In this document: positions 16,392 to 25,150 of the stretch, piece after piece
How the letters are laid out: the number at the start of each line of letters is the position of its first letter
How positions within the stretch are numbered: the first letter of the stretch is position 1
Notes under the pieces: model-generated
What the model saw: the letters and a program-made list of their open reading frames with translations, nothing else
Databases searched by the model: none
Told to the model about the DNA's origin: nothing
NCBI GenBank assembly: GCA_024743095.1
Contig: JANSXF010000011.1
Span: 1-64,000, forward strand
Source of the DNA: Flavobacteriaceae bacterium
GTDB lineage: Bacteria > Bacteroidota > Bacteroidia > Flavobacteriales > Flavobacteriaceae
Direction of reading: 5' to 3'
Length of the DNA stretch: 64,000 nt
Translations under genes and position numbers: made by a program

Positions 16392-17333
16392 CTAACCCTT
16401 CAAGTTATCCAGCATTTCTTTTGTGGTCTGCTCCAAATTGAACTTTGGCTTCCAGCCCCACTCATTTCTTGCCTCGGCATCATCAATGCTACTGGGCCAA
16501 GAATCTGCAATTTCCTGTCTAAAATCAGGGGCGTAGCTGATTTCAAAATCAGGGATATGGGCCTTAATGCTTTTGGCCATCTGTGCAGGGGTAAAGTTCA
16601 TGCCAGCCAAATTATAGGAAGACCTCACTTGTATTTGCTCCGATGGACTGTCCATTAAACTAATGGTCGCCCTAATGGCATCGTCCATATACATCATGGG
16701 AAGTTCCGTGTCACTCTTCAAGAAGCATTCGTAAGAACCCTTCCTTAGAGCCTCATGGTAAATCTCAACAGCGTAGTCGGTAGTGCCTCCTCCGGGCATG
16801 GTTTTCCAGCTTATCAACCCGGGGTAACGGACGCTTCTAACATCCACGCCATATTTTTTGTGATAGTATTCGCACCAACGTTCCCCCGATTGCTTACTTA
16901 TACCATAAACTGTGCTCGGCTCCATAATCGTGCTTTGCGGTGTGTTGTTTTTTGGGGTGTTTGGACCAAAAACCGCAATACTGGAAGGCCAGAAGACTTT
17001 GGAAATCTTTTTGTCCTTTGCCAAGTTCAGGATATTGAACAGGGAATTCATGTTCAGGTTCCATGCACGCATTGGGAATTTTTCCGCTGTGGCACTGAGC
17101 ATGGCCGCCATTAAGTAAACTTCATCGATTTCGTAATGCATCACCACATCTTCAATTGCGGCATAATTGGTGGCGTCCAACAGCTCAAAAGGCCCCGATT
17201 GCATCAAGGCATCCCCGCCTTCGCGAATATCACTCGCAATAACATTCCCAGCACCGTATTTGCTTCTAAGTTCAAAGGTGAGTTCCGTTCCTATTTGGCC
17301 ACAGGCGCCAATGATCAATATGGGCTTATGCAT
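16392..17333 (-). CDS. L-threonine 3-dehydrogenase, SDR (epimerase-like) type
   Basis: Oxidises L-threonine to 2-amino-3-ketobutyrate with NAD+, the first step of threonine breakdown to glycine. Start placed at 17333 (MHKPILIIGACGQIG); the frame runs 56 codons further up, but those residues do not look like this family. The Rossmann motif GACGQIG is at residues 9-15, the catalytic YGISK near 140, and PGLISWKTMPGGGTTDYAVE is the signature of the bacterial SDR-type enzyme. Resulting length 313 aa is normal. A TATCTTTG (17369-17362, minus strand) is a good -7 element about 30 bases upstream. Confidence 0.88.
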   Translation of the reverse strand: MHKPILIIGACGQIGTELTFELRSKYGAGNVIASDIREGGDALMQSGPFELLDATNYAAIEDVVMHYEIDEVYLMAAMLSATAEKFPMRAWNLNMNSLFNILNLAKDKKISKVFWPSSIAVFGPNTPKNNTPQSTIMEPSTVYGISKQSGERWCEYYHKKYGVDVRSVRYPGLISWKTMPGGGTTDYAVEIYHEALRKGSYECFLKSDTELPMMYMDDAIRATISLMDSPSEQIQVRSSYNLAGMNFTPAQMAKSIKAHIPDFEISYAPDFRQEIADSWPSSIDDAEARNEWGWKPKFNLEQTTKEMLDNLKG

Positions 17334-17361
17334 TAAAAATGAAGTTAATTTAGTTTGATGG

Positions 17362-17369
17362 CAAAGATA
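17362..17369 (-). promoter_or_regulatory. -7 promoter element upstream of threonine dehydrogenase
   Basis: TATCTTTG on the minus strand matches TAnnTTTG exactly; no clear TTTG at the -33 position. It lies in the 64-base divergent gap shared with the lipoprotein gene at 17398. Confidence 0.45.
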
Positions 17370-17397
17370 CCCTTTATTAAAATTTGTACATTCGCTT

Positions 17398-17895
17398 ATG
17401 CAAAAATTGTTAGGCATTCTTATTCTGATGGTGCTTTTGAGTTCCTGTAAAAAGGTTGAGGAAGCTCCTGTAGAGGTGAACACCGAGGAGCTGGAGTTCA
17501 ACTATCAAAAAATGCCTGAAAAATTCGAGATAAATCCCGAGGCCACTGCCATAGTAGCAGATTGGAATCAGTTTAAAGATTTGAATGCCAGTATTGATGT
17601 GCTATATAAAGCCACCAATAATGAGGACCTGGCCCTGGCCATTGACGATTTACTAGAAAAGGAAAAAAAACTGGAAGCGGGAAAATACCCCGAACCATTC
17701 GATTCATTTCAGGTAAAGAGCAGACAGATGGTGATGCGGACCTTTTTGTACAAGGCAAAGACCAGCATTATGGAGAATCAACCCACAACAGCCCCCACCA
17801 TAAAAGTACTGGAAGCCTATAACTCCATACGAAAACAGTTGAATGTGATCATGAACAGCCAGTTGGATAAAAAACTGATTCTTGATGAAACATAA
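17398..17895 (+). CDS. small lipoprotein of unknown function
   Basis: Signal peptide with lipobox LLSSC (Cys about residue 17), then KKVEEAPVEVNTEE. The mature part (about 145 aa) is helical and charged, with no motif I recognise; PEATAIVADWNQFKDL and TTAPTIKVLEAYNSIRKQL are likely helices. It overlaps the next gene by 11 bases, so the two are translationally coupled. Lys rather than acidic residues follow the Cys, so surface export is less certain than for the kelch-like and collagen-like lipoproteins. Confidence 0.8.
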   Translation: MQKLLGILILMVLLSSCKKVEEAPVEVNTEELEFNYQKMPEKFEINPEATAIVADWNQFKDLNASIDVLYKATNNEDLALAIDDLLEKEKKLEAGKYPEPFDSFQVKSRQMVMRTFLYKAKTSIMENQPTTAPTIKVLEAYNSIRKQLNVIMNSQLDKKLILDET

Positions 17896-18385
17896 AATTC
17901 TAATACTTGGATTTTTGACGATGTCCTTGGGCCTATTTGCGCAGGATGCTGAAAAAGATGAAATCAACAATGTTCTGGATGGTTGGCACCTTGCAGCCGC
18001 AAATGCCGATTTCGAGGCCTATTTTGATAAAATGACCGAGGACGGTGTATTTTTGGGAACCGATGCCATGGAGAACTGGCAGAACGATGAGTTCAGGAAA
18101 TTCTCCAAACCTTATTTTGATAAGGGCAAGGCATGGAGCTTTACAGCGGTAGGGCGAAATATTTACATCGGGGAATCCGGCGACTTTGCTTGGTTCGATG
18201 AACTATTGGACACCCAAATGAAGATTTGTAGGGGTTCGGGAGTGGTCAAAAAAGTAAATGGGCAATGGAAAATTGCCCATTATGTATTGTCAATAGCGGT
18301 GCCCAACGAAAATGTGGCTGAACTTATCCAGATCAAGGAAGAAAAGGATAATGAGTTGCTTCAAGAATTAAAAAAGAAGCAATAA
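17885..18385 (+). CDS. secreted NTF2/SnoaL-like protein (DUF4440 type)
   Basis: The ATG at 17885 is chosen over the TTG three bases before it. Signal peptide (about residues 1-20, ending GLFAQ) and a single NTF2-like fold domain: VLDGWHLAAANADFEAYFDKMTEDGVF at the start and KVNGQWKIAHYVLSIAVP at the end, as in DUF4440/SnoaL-like proteins. These bind small ligands or act as minor enzymes; the substrate cannot be told. Coupled to the upstream lipoprotein. The 3' end converges on the TPR gene with 3 bases between them. Confidence 0.85.
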   Translation: MKHKILILGFLTMSLGLFAQDAEKDEINNVLDGWHLAAANADFEAYFDKMTEDGVFLGTDAMENWQNDEFRKFSKPYFDKGKAWSFTAVGRNIYIGESGDFAWFDELLDTQMKICRGSGVVKKVNGQWKIAHYVLSIAVPNENVAELIQIKEEKDNELLQELKKKQ

Positions 18386-18388
18386 CTC

Positions 18389-19099
18389 TTAATTTTCAGT
18401 TCCTTCCGAACCTTCGGCAGCTTGTTGCTTTCTCGATTCCAGCGCCTGTTTGCTCAAACTTGCCAAGTTGAAGTTCGGGGCAATTTTTAAAGCTTCATCA
18501 ATAGAAGCAATGGCAGCATCAATATTTTCCTTGTCTTGGTTGAAATCGGCCAATCCTTTCAAATGGTAAAAAGCAGCTTTAAGTGGAACCTCGTATGGCT
18601 GTTGTCTTTCATAAAAGGCATACTTCATTTCGTCCGTGGCATTGGCAATACCATATTCAATATTCGTAACGGCACCGACCATATCCCCTGTTTGAATTTT
18701 AAGATCGGCCATTTCATAAGCCAAGTAAGGGGACGGGTTCCTGGAATTCAACTCTTCGAAATGTTCTAAAGCCCTTTTGGGCTGGTTCAAGGATTTTAGG
18801 GAAAAAGCCTTTACTTGGACGGCAAGGTCCGAATCATTGGCATTCTTTTCAATGCCTATAGTGTTCAAGGCCTGCATGTGTTTGCCATTGTTCATGTAAA
18901 CAAAGGCCAAAGTGTCCCTTCTTTCTTGAGATGGGGAAATAACGTTAAGGTGTGTCAATGCACTGATCACGCCATTTACATCACCCTGAAGCCGCATTTC
19001 TTTGTAATAGTCATTGTAGTGCTTTAGGAGTGCGTCGTTTGTTTGGGAAATACCTGTAAAGCCCACTAATAGGAGCAGCAAGAGTACAGTCTTTTTCAT
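18389..19099 (-). CDS. secreted TPR-repeat protein
   Basis: Signal peptide (about residues 1-18, ending TGISQ). The rest forms three or four degenerate tetratricopeptide units, e.g. QRRDTLAFVYMNNGKHMQAL, KRALEHFEELNSRNPSPYLAY and DAAIASIDEALKIAPNFNLAS, then a Lys/Glu-rich tail. Probably a periplasmic scaffold. Stands alone; no enzymatic motif. Confidence 0.82.
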   Translation of the reverse strand: MKKTVLLLLLLVGFTGISQTNDALLKHYNDYYKEMRLQGDVNGVISALTHLNVISPSQERRDTLAFVYMNNGKHMQALNTIGIEKNANDSDLAVQVKAFSLKSLNQPKRALEHFEELNSRNPSPYLAYEMADLKIQTGDMVGAVTNIEYGIANATDEMKYAFYERQQPYEVPLKAAFYHLKGLADFNQDKENIDAAIASIDEALKIAPNFNLASLSKQALESRKQQAAEGSEGTEN

Positions 19100-19182
19100 T
19101 GATCTTCAATTTAGTGCGCCAAATCTAACAAATTAATCCTAACCTGCCTGTTAATAATAAGATAAGTAAAGGGGCCATCGTA

Positions 19183-19989
19183 TCAGGAGACAATAGAGGC
19201 CTTTAGGGCATGGCCTTTTTCTTTGAAATTCTGGCTTAGTACAATTTTCCCATTGCTATCGGGTCCTTGATCATAAATAGGGGCGGGCAAGTTTCTTTTT
19301 TGGGCTTCTTCAAAATAATATACCTGTTTTTTGGGATGATGTGGATATACACCATTAAATAGTTCTCCCCGGTAATCTTGTTCTAGAATTGTTTGTATCA
19401 TGTGAATGCAATCATGAAGGTGAATCAGATTTATTGGATTGTTTCCCCCAGTTAGGTTCTCCCGACCCGAAAGCATTGTCACCGGGTGTCGATTGGGGCC
19501 GATCAGGCCTCCAAATCGGATGACGGTAGTGGTGAACCCATCTTCGTTGTTCAATAGCTTTTCACATTCCGCCAATTGCCGTCCCGACTCGGTAACGGGC
19601 TGTATAGGTGATTTTTCGGTGACTTCGCCTTCCGTATTTCCGTAAACGGCCGAACTGCTCACAAAAATGATATGGGACACTTCACTTTTTTTGATTTCCG
19701 TGATCAGGTGCTTGATTTTTTCAACAAAGCTTTCGGTTTGCTTGCCACGGAGTTTTGGTGGTACGTTAATGATTACCGTATCAAGATGGGAAAGGAAACC
19801 TTGGATGTCGCCCTCAATTTCTTTTTCCGTTAAACGAAGCTCGAATGGTTCGATCCCCTCGTTTTTCAAGACGGAGAACTTATCGGATGATGTAGTGGTA
19901 CCGTGAAGGCGGTATCCATCTACCATTAATTTTTTCGCCAAGGGCAATCCCAACCAGCCACACCCTAGAACACCAATGTTTTTACTCAA
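19183..19989 (-). CDS. NAD(P)-binding SDR-family oxidoreductase (YeeZ-like)
   Basis: Rossmann fold with GVLGCGWLGLPLA at residues 5-17; later IIFVSSSAVYGNTEG and RFGGLIGPNRHP are typical of atypical short-chain dehydrogenases of the NAD-dependent epimerase class. The active-site YxxxK is not clear (VYGNTEG lacks the Lys), so catalysis is uncertain. The first 8 bases overlap the end of the M28 peptidase gene upstream, so the two form an operon. Substrate unknown. Confidence 0.8.
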   Translation of the reverse strand: MSKNIGVLGCGWLGLPLAKKLMVDGYRLHGTTTSSDKFSVLKNEGIEPFELRLTEKEIEGDIQGFLSHLDTVIINVPPKLRGKQTESFVEKIKHLITEIKKSEVSHIIFVSSSAVYGNTEGEVTEKSPIQPVTESGRQLAECEKLLNNEDGFTTTVIRFGGLIGPNRHPVTMLSGRENLTGGNNPINLIHLHDCIHMIQTILEQDYRGELFNGVYPHHPKKQVYYFEEAQKRNLPAPIYDQGPDSNGKIVLSQNFKEKGHALKASIVS

Positions 19990-22252
19990 ATCGTAAAGTT
20001 TTAATCGTCAATATAGCATCATTTAGAACAAATGGCATGGGAATACTGTTTTTTGGACGTTCCGGAATACTGAAGTCAGGATGTGTCAAAAGGTTGTTGG
20101 AGGCTTCATATAGGGTGAGTTCCAAAACAGAATCCTTGGGGAATTCCAATTGTAGCTCTGTAAAGTTGTTGTCGGTGATGTAATGTGTCACCAACCTATT
20201 CTTCCTGTTTTCCAAAAAATAGGAAGGTAACTCAATGCGGTTCACTTTGGCTTTGCCCAATTTTATCGGGTTTGTGAACACTTCCAAACGGTTTACGTCC
20301 CTCCTTGGAGAGATGCATACTTCAATAACCCTATTGTGGCCAATAATGGTGTCGAGTACGGTATCAATGTAGGGCATTGGAATTTCTTTTTTGGGAGCAT
20401 CGGCAACATAATTTAAATTGGTGCGGTATTTACTGGAAATTGTCTCTGCTTCAGGTTGTCTTTTATCCTCTCCAAGAAATTGACCGTTCCAGTCCATCAG
20501 AACATTGTCGTAAGTAGCCCATTGCGAAGTTTTGTTGTCATCATTATAAACATATAGCAGGCTACTTGGTTTCGGTCTTTCCTCATTAAATTCAGATTGG
20601 ATATGGCTCGTGATTCCGAATGCAAAGAAGAGGAACAAAAATAGATAGGCCAATCGTCCTTTGCTCTTCAGCTGACCAAAAAATGGGAGCACCAAGAAAA
20701 ACAAAAGTGTTGTGGACAGCGTTGCGGCCACCATCATTTTTAGCCCAAGGCCAACAGGGAACATTTTAATGAAAGGGGAGTAGATGAGTACTGCTGGCAA
20801 TGCCAAAAACACCATTAGGAACGGATTTGGCTTTTCTTGGTTGATGGTCACCATAAGCCCTGCCAACAAACCGAACAAGGGAACCATAAAGAAACTGGCC
20901 CCTTTAAGGTAGTGGGCCACCAATCCACAAATGATCAACCAAATGAATATGGGTGCGACCAGTAAATTGGGCGTACTTATTTTTCGGAATTTGTGATAGG
21001 TGTAAAAGCACACGAAGAGCGAGAACATGACATAGACCACAATATAGAGATGTCCATTGTAAGTGAATCCGTGGAGCATATCCTTAAAGCCGGGATACCA
21101 CCATGTGATTATGGTCCAGCAAAAATAGCCGGCAAGCCCATTCACCACCAAAGTGATGAGCACTGGAACAAATCCTCTAAAAATGGACGCTGTGTTCAGT
21201 TTCTTCTTTTTTAAGCCCGAAAAGAGCAGTAGAACAAATGCCAACACTGCTATGCCAAACATGGGCCAGATCCATTCAAAAGGGTAGGAGACCATCTTGT
21301 AAAAAGGGAGATTATAGTATACTTCATCGCTCAAACTTTTTAGATTATCCAAATCGGCATTGCTAAAATGGGTCAGCAACGGCATTAAATAACTGCCTTG
21401 ATGTGCCAAGGTTCTCCTGTCCAATCTTTCGTAATTGTCCAATGCGGTATGATAATCAAAATGGTCATCTATAAAAGCAAAGTTGAACCCTTCAATATCT
21501 CCATCTTCCCGAAAAACGGTAAGATCTGTATCGTTGGGAAGCATCTTGTAAATACTATAAGCTAGAGAATTGGCCACGGGATATGCTGGATTGGCCTCTT
21601 TAAATTCTTTTATCAATTTGGCATTGCCCCTGTTGGTTTCGATGAGCATGTAACTTGGACCGCCACTGCCCCGTGCTTCAAAATTAAGTGCAAGGCCTAC
21701 ATCTTTGGCCCACGGATGCCTGTTTACAAAAAGGTCCGCTCCGTTAAGCCCAAGTTCCTCTGCATCGGTTATCAAGATGATGATGTCGCTTTTTGGCGTT
21801 TTGTTTTGGCTCAAAAAGGCACGGATTCCTTCCAAAATTGTGGCAACGCCACTTGCGGCATCACTGGCTCCATATGAAGAGTGGGGATTACTATCGTAGT
21901 GAGATAGTAAAAGCAAAGCTTTGCCATTTCCGCTTCCAACTATCCTTGCCAAAATGTTGGTGGCCTTGCTCAAGTTGCCCCAATCACCAGCAGTGTAGCC
22001 TTCTTGGACGGTGGTCGTCAATCCCATTTTGTTCAGTTCGGAAATGATATAATCCTTGGCCCGGACATGACCTGGGAAACCAACGGCATGGGGTTCTTTG
22101 GACAGCTGCTTTACATGTTCCAAAGCCCTGTCTGTCGAAAAGGTTTCTGGAGATATATCCATATCGGGACTATATGAGGGCATCAGGGATTTAAAGCTCC
22201 AGTACACGGCAAGGAAAAGCAGTATCAGGGCAAGGGTCCGGGAAAATTTCAT
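19982..22252 (-). CDS. membrane-bound M28 metallopeptidase, ERMP1-like
   Basis: Zinc aminopeptidase of family M28 with a large membrane domain, resembling eukaryotic ERMP1 (Fxna). N-terminal membrane helix (about 5-22), then the peptidase domain with metal ligands in LLLSHYDSNP, GASDAASG, TDAEELGLNG and FIDDHFDYHT (about 100-290). About eight hydrophobic segments follow (about 325-560), and a soluble C-terminal domain of about 190 residues (ending ILTIKTLRFE) finishes the 756 aa chain. All M28 ligands are present, so it should be active, probably on peptides outside the inner membrane. Leads the operon with the SDR gene. Confidence 0.87.
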   Translation of the reverse strand: MKFSRTLALILLFLAVYWSFKSLMPSYSPDMDISPETFSTDRALEHVKQLSKEPHAVGFPGHVRAKDYIISELNKMGLTTTVQEGYTAGDWGNLSKATNILARIVGSGNGKALLLLSHYDSNPHSSYGASDAASGVATILEGIRAFLSQNKTPKSDIIILITDAEELGLNGADLFVNRHPWAKDVGLALNFEARGSGGPSYMLIETNRGNAKLIKEFKEANPAYPVANSLAYSIYKMLPNDTDLTVFREDGDIEGFNFAFIDDHFDYHTALDNYERLDRRTLAHQGSYLMPLLTHFSNADLDNLKSLSDEVYYNLPFYKMVSYPFEWIWPMFGIAVLAFVLLLFSGLKKKKLNTASIFRGFVPVLITLVVNGLAGYFCWTIITWWYPGFKDMLHGFTYNGHLYIVVYVMFSLFVCFYTYHKFRKISTPNLLVAPIFIWLIICGLVAHYLKGASFFMVPLFGLLAGLMVTINQEKPNPFLMVFLALPAVLIYSPFIKMFPVGLGLKMMVAATLSTTLLFFLVLPFFGQLKSKGRLAYLFLFLFFAFGITSHIQSEFNEERPKPSSLLYVYNDDNKTSQWATYDNVLMDWNGQFLGEDKRQPEAETISSKYRTNLNYVADAPKKEIPMPYIDTVLDTIIGHNRVIEVCISPRRDVNRLEVFTNPIKLGKAKVNRIELPSYFLENRKNRLVTHYITDNNFTELQLEFPKDSVLELTLYEASNNLLTHPDFSIPERPKNSIPMPFVLNDAILTIKTLRFE

Positions 22253-22374
22253 GGTTTAGCGTTGTTGGTGATTAAATGTATGAAATTATGAAAGGTTCTC
22301 ATATTTTAAAGGTGAAAATTAGGTTATTCGCGAAAAAAGCATATATTTATTATTCAACTTTAAAACCTAACCGT

Positions 22375-22845
22375 ATGGCAATCAAAAGTTTTCAAGGGGT
22401 TCGATCCAAAGAGGAGTCCAAGAAGAAATACAATGCCCCTATTTTGGTGGAGGATTACATGACTAGGAATTTGATTACCTTTTCTCCAGATCAGTCCATT
22501 TTGGAAGTGATGGAGACTTTTGCCAAACACCATATTTCCGGTGGGCCCGTTTTGGACAGCAATGGTTTTTTGGTGGGTATTGTTTCGGAGGCCGACTGTA
22601 TGAAGCAGATATCCGAAAGCAGATATTTTAATCAACCCATTTTGGACAAGAGCGTAGAGCGTTTTATGACCAAAAATGTAGAAACGATTCCGCATGATAT
22701 GTCCATTTTTGATGCAGCCGGTGTTTTTGATAGGCATAATAGACGTAGGTTGCCCGTTATGAAGAACGATATTTTGGTCGGTCAGATCAGCCGAAAGGAT
22801 ATTGTGGTTGCAGCTCTTAAGCTTACTTCCCATAGTTGGAAATAA
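22375..22845 (+). CDS. tandem CBS-domain protein
   Basis: Start at MAIKSFQGV (22375); the frame extends further up, but those residues look non-coding. Two CBS domains: VEDYMTRNLITFSPDQSILEVMETF through GIVSEADCMKQI (about 22-80), and VERFMTKNVETIPHDMSIFDAAGVF through GQISRKDIVVAAL (about 92-150). CBS pairs bind adenine nucleotides and act as energy sensors, but no effector domain is attached. 156 aa is a normal length for a stand-alone pair. Its stop abuts the end of a decayed gene on the other strand. Confidence 0.9.
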   Translation: MAIKSFQGVRSKEESKKKYNAPILVEDYMTRNLITFSPDQSILEVMETFAKHHISGGPVLDSNGFLVGIVSEADCMKQISESRYFNQPILDKSVERFMTKNVETIPHDMSIFDAAGVFDRHNRRRLPVMKNDILVGQISRKDIVVAALKLTSHSWK

Positions 22846-23199
22846 TCACTCCCTTTTCACAATCATAAAATAATTGTTCTCGAGGGGTAAATATCCAAGG
22901 GCGTAGACAAAATAGTACGTGCTGCCCTATTTGGTGGTATACAAATTGGTGATGTATTCAAAATCAAATCCTTTGTCCGGCAACCGCATTTTGGTGGTCT
23001 TGGTCTTTCCGTCGCGTAGAGGAAAGCTGTCAAGAATCCTGTAGTTTTTGCTCAGTGTATTGATGATGTTTTGAACAAGGTTTTTGCTGTCACGGTTCAG
23101 CAGGTAGTTGTATGCGTTTGTTCAATGGTCGGACCAGTATTTTTTGTCGATACGGCCCAGAAGTTTTTCGCCACAGACCAACCATTTTCTTTCGGACAT
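22846..23199 (-). pseudogene. decayed ORF with two internal stop codons
   Basis: The minus strand reads MSERKWLVCGEKLLGRI... from 23199 to a TGA at 22846-22848. One frame holds throughout, with convincing protein-like sequence (NAYNYLLNRDSKNLVQNII, MRLPDKGFDFEYITNLY, YALGYLPLENNYFMIVKRE) but two in-frame stops, TGA at 23124-23122 and TAG at 22929-22927. Without them it would encode about 115 residues. The product is not recognised. It starts 9 bases after the pentapeptide gene on the same strand, so it was probably the last gene of that operon. Confidence 0.7.
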
Positions 23200-23208
23200 A
23201 GGATAAGA

Positions 23209-23781
23209 CTAGGTCACCACAATATCATACTTTTTTAATAAACCGATCAGTCCGCTCTGGCTGAAACGGGTTTTTTTTATGTGATTGATCGACGGGTCGA
23301 TGTCAAAATTGGTGGCCGAGGTAAAATCGGCCTGTTCCAAAGTGGTGCCGTCGAAAAGAGCATGTTCAAAATCACATTCGGGGAACTTACCTTGTTTCAG
23401 ATTACTGTCTGTAAAGTCGGTTTGATGGAGTTTGCACCCATCAAAAATGATACGCGGCAAATCCATGCCATGAAAAGATGCCACCGAAAGATTACATCCA
23501 TTAAAATGTAGTGATAACAAAAGTTGGCTACAGGTCTCAAACTGAAGCCCTACCATCTTGCAATTATCGAAAGTAACATCATTAAACGTCGTGTGGTTAA
23601 TATTCGCATTGGTAAGGTCGCAGCCTTTAAACGTACATTCCACAAAATTCTGGTTGTCCAAATATGCCTTGGAGAACAGGCAATCCACAAAACGGCAGTT
23701 TTCGTAATCGCCCTTGGGCAATTTTACCAGTGTGAAATCCCGTTTTGTAAATTCCTGATCTGTCCAAAAGTTTGCCGACAT
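23209..23781 (-). CDS. pentapeptide-repeat protein
   Basis: Start at MSANFWTDQ (23781), 17 bases after the upstream DUF6265 gene; the frame runs 28 codons further into that gene. 190 aa. The body is built of five-residue repeats of A(D/N)LXX/CXF type: NCRFVDCLFSKAYLDNQNF, CDLTNANINHTTFNDVTF, CKLHQTDFTDSNLKQGKF. This forms a right-handed beta helix that mimics DNA in MfpA/Qnr proteins. The C-terminal tail LIGLLKKYDIVVT resembles the dimerisation tail of Qnr proteins, so gyrase binding is possible, but many pentapeptide proteins have other or unknown roles. Confidence 0.88.
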   Translation of the reverse strand: MSANFWTDQEFTKRDFTLVKLPKGDYENCRFVDCLFSKAYLDNQNFVECTFKGCDLTNANINHTTFNDVTFDNCKMVGLQFETCSQLLLSLHFNGCNLSVASFHGMDLPRIIFDGCKLHQTDFTDSNLKQGKFPECDFEHALFDGTTLEQADFTSATNFDIDPSINHIKKTRFSQSGLIGLLKKYDIVVT

Positions 23782-23798
23782 GGTCTTGGATAATTTTG

Positions 23799-24290
23799 TT
23801 ACTTCGTTCGGTTGTATGCAAAAAGAACTTCCCCGGTATTTCCGTTTTCTTCGATAAGGACCCAAACATTGATTTGGTCTTCGTTTATTTTTTCCATGGT
23901 AAGTCCCTCCAAATACACTTTGTTCGGCTCCAGTTTCACCAGTTTAAAATCGATGGTCTGGTCTTTTTCCTCCCAGCCTCGCATATTTCCATCAAAATGT
24001 TTGAGCTGCAGTATGATGGAACCCTCCAATTGTTGAATGTGGCCCGATTCATAGAAAGAGACCTTATTGTCAGTTACCAAACGGAACACGAACATCATGG
24101 AGTTGCCCAAGGGTGCACTCCAGATTTCTTCGGCAATTCCACCAAAGGCTTCGCCGGTCCAATGGCCTTCTATCCATGAGACGTCTTCCAAATTTGCCTT
24201 GGGCGACGACTCCCCTTCGGAAAGTTGCAAGGTTTCCTGAGCGGAAACAATCCCTGCACAGAACATTAAAATAAGTACGATTGATTTCAT
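23799..24290 (-). CDS. secreted DUF6265 protein
   Basis: Signal peptide (about residues 1-18, ending GIVSAQ). The domain begins VSWIEGHWTGEAFGGIAEEIWSAP and continues SMMFVFRLV, FYESGHIQQL and LQLKHFD, the pattern of the DUF6265/lipocalin-like secreted family. Probably a small beta barrel in the periplasm; ligand unknown. First gene of a short operon with the pentapeptide protein and the decayed ORF. Confidence 0.82.
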   Translation of the reverse strand: MKSIVLILMFCAGIVSAQETLQLSEGESSPKANLEDVSWIEGHWTGEAFGGIAEEIWSAPLGNSMMFVFRLVTDNKVSFYESGHIQQLEGSIILQLKHFDGNMRGWEEKDQTIDFKLVKLEPNKVYLEGLTMEKINEDQINVWVLIEENGNTGEVLFAYNRTK

Positions 24291-24326
24291 GGGTTGGTCG
24301 GTTTTTGATTGATGAAACCCTATCCT

Positions 24327-25025
24327 TTAATTGGACAGGGCAAACTTTACATTTACAGTGGTCTCAACCCGTATTTTTTCAAAATCGATATCCAAGGGTT
24401 GTGCTTGGCCCATATCGGCGGAAACGGCTTTCATTTCCATCATCGGAGCTTGGTTGTATCGAGGGTAATACTGTGAGTTGTCGGCAATATGAATGGCCAT
24501 TCCAACTTTTTGGCCCAATGGTTTTGTTAGGGCCTCGGCTTTTTGCATAGCTTTTTTAACGGCTTTTGTTCTCAGTTCAAGCTCAAGTTCCTCCATTTTG
24601 GAGTACTCTGTTTTTTCAATATTGGTGTTGGCGATGTCCAATTGTTCCAAGGCCATCATCACCTCTCCCAATTCTTTGCCAGAATACACGACCAATGAGT
24701 ATTGTTTGCTTTTGAGCACTTCCTTTTGGCGCAGGAAATATTTTTTGAAGTTACTGCCCATATCCTTGATCACCAATTGCTTGTCCAAATCTATGCCCAT
24801 GGCCTTAAAGCGCTGTGCCATTTGGTTTTCCTGCTCTTCGACAGAGACACGGCCCTTAGTGTCCTTTTCTTGTATAATGATGTTCAGATAGATTTTATCA
24901 GGGGTCACCAAGGTGTCCACTTGCGAAGAAGTTTCCAGATAAGGGGTGTCCAAAAAGTTTTTGGTTTGGGCAAATGTTGTCATAGAGATTAAAGCTGTTG
25001 CTACAAAAATTATAGTCTTTTTCAT
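24327..25025 (-). CDS. SIMPL-domain (DUF541) secreted protein
   Basis: Signal peptide (about residues 1-19, ending TTFAQ). The rest matches the SIMPL family: ASSQVDTLVTPDKIYLNIIIQEKDTKG at the N side, ELELRTKAVKKAMQKAEALTKPLGQKVGMAI in the centre and VNVKFALSN at the end. Family members sit in the periplasm or outer membrane and some affect envelope stress resistance. Normal length (232 aa). Own promoter at 25039-25069. Confidence 0.88.
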   Translation of the reverse strand: MKKTIIFVATALISMTTFAQTKNFLDTPYLETSSQVDTLVTPDKIYLNIIIQEKDTKGRVSVEEQENQMAQRFKAMGIDLDKQLVIKDMGSNFKKYFLRQKEVLKSKQYSLVVYSGKELGEVMMALEQLDIANTNIEKTEYSKMEELELELRTKAVKKAMQKAEALTKPLGQKVGMAIHIADNSQYYPRYNQAPMMEMKAVSADMGQAQPLDIDFEKIRVETTVNVKFALSN

Positions 25026-25038
25026 AATGTAATTTTAT

Positions 25039-25069
25039 TAAAGATAAATACTTCCGCCTTATGTTCAAA
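25039..25069 (-). promoter_or_regulatory. promoter of the SIMPL gene
   Basis: Minus strand TTTG (25069-25066), 19-base spacer, TATCTTTA (25046-25039). Good agreement with the Bacteroidota consensus, 14 bases upstream of the ATG, so the leader would be very short. Confidence 0.5.
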
Positions 25070-25150
25070 ACCTGTGCCGTTTTGGACTTTGCTCCCCTGT
25101 ATTGATTCAAATCTTTGGATTAACTCAATAAACTTGAGTACATTGTAGGG

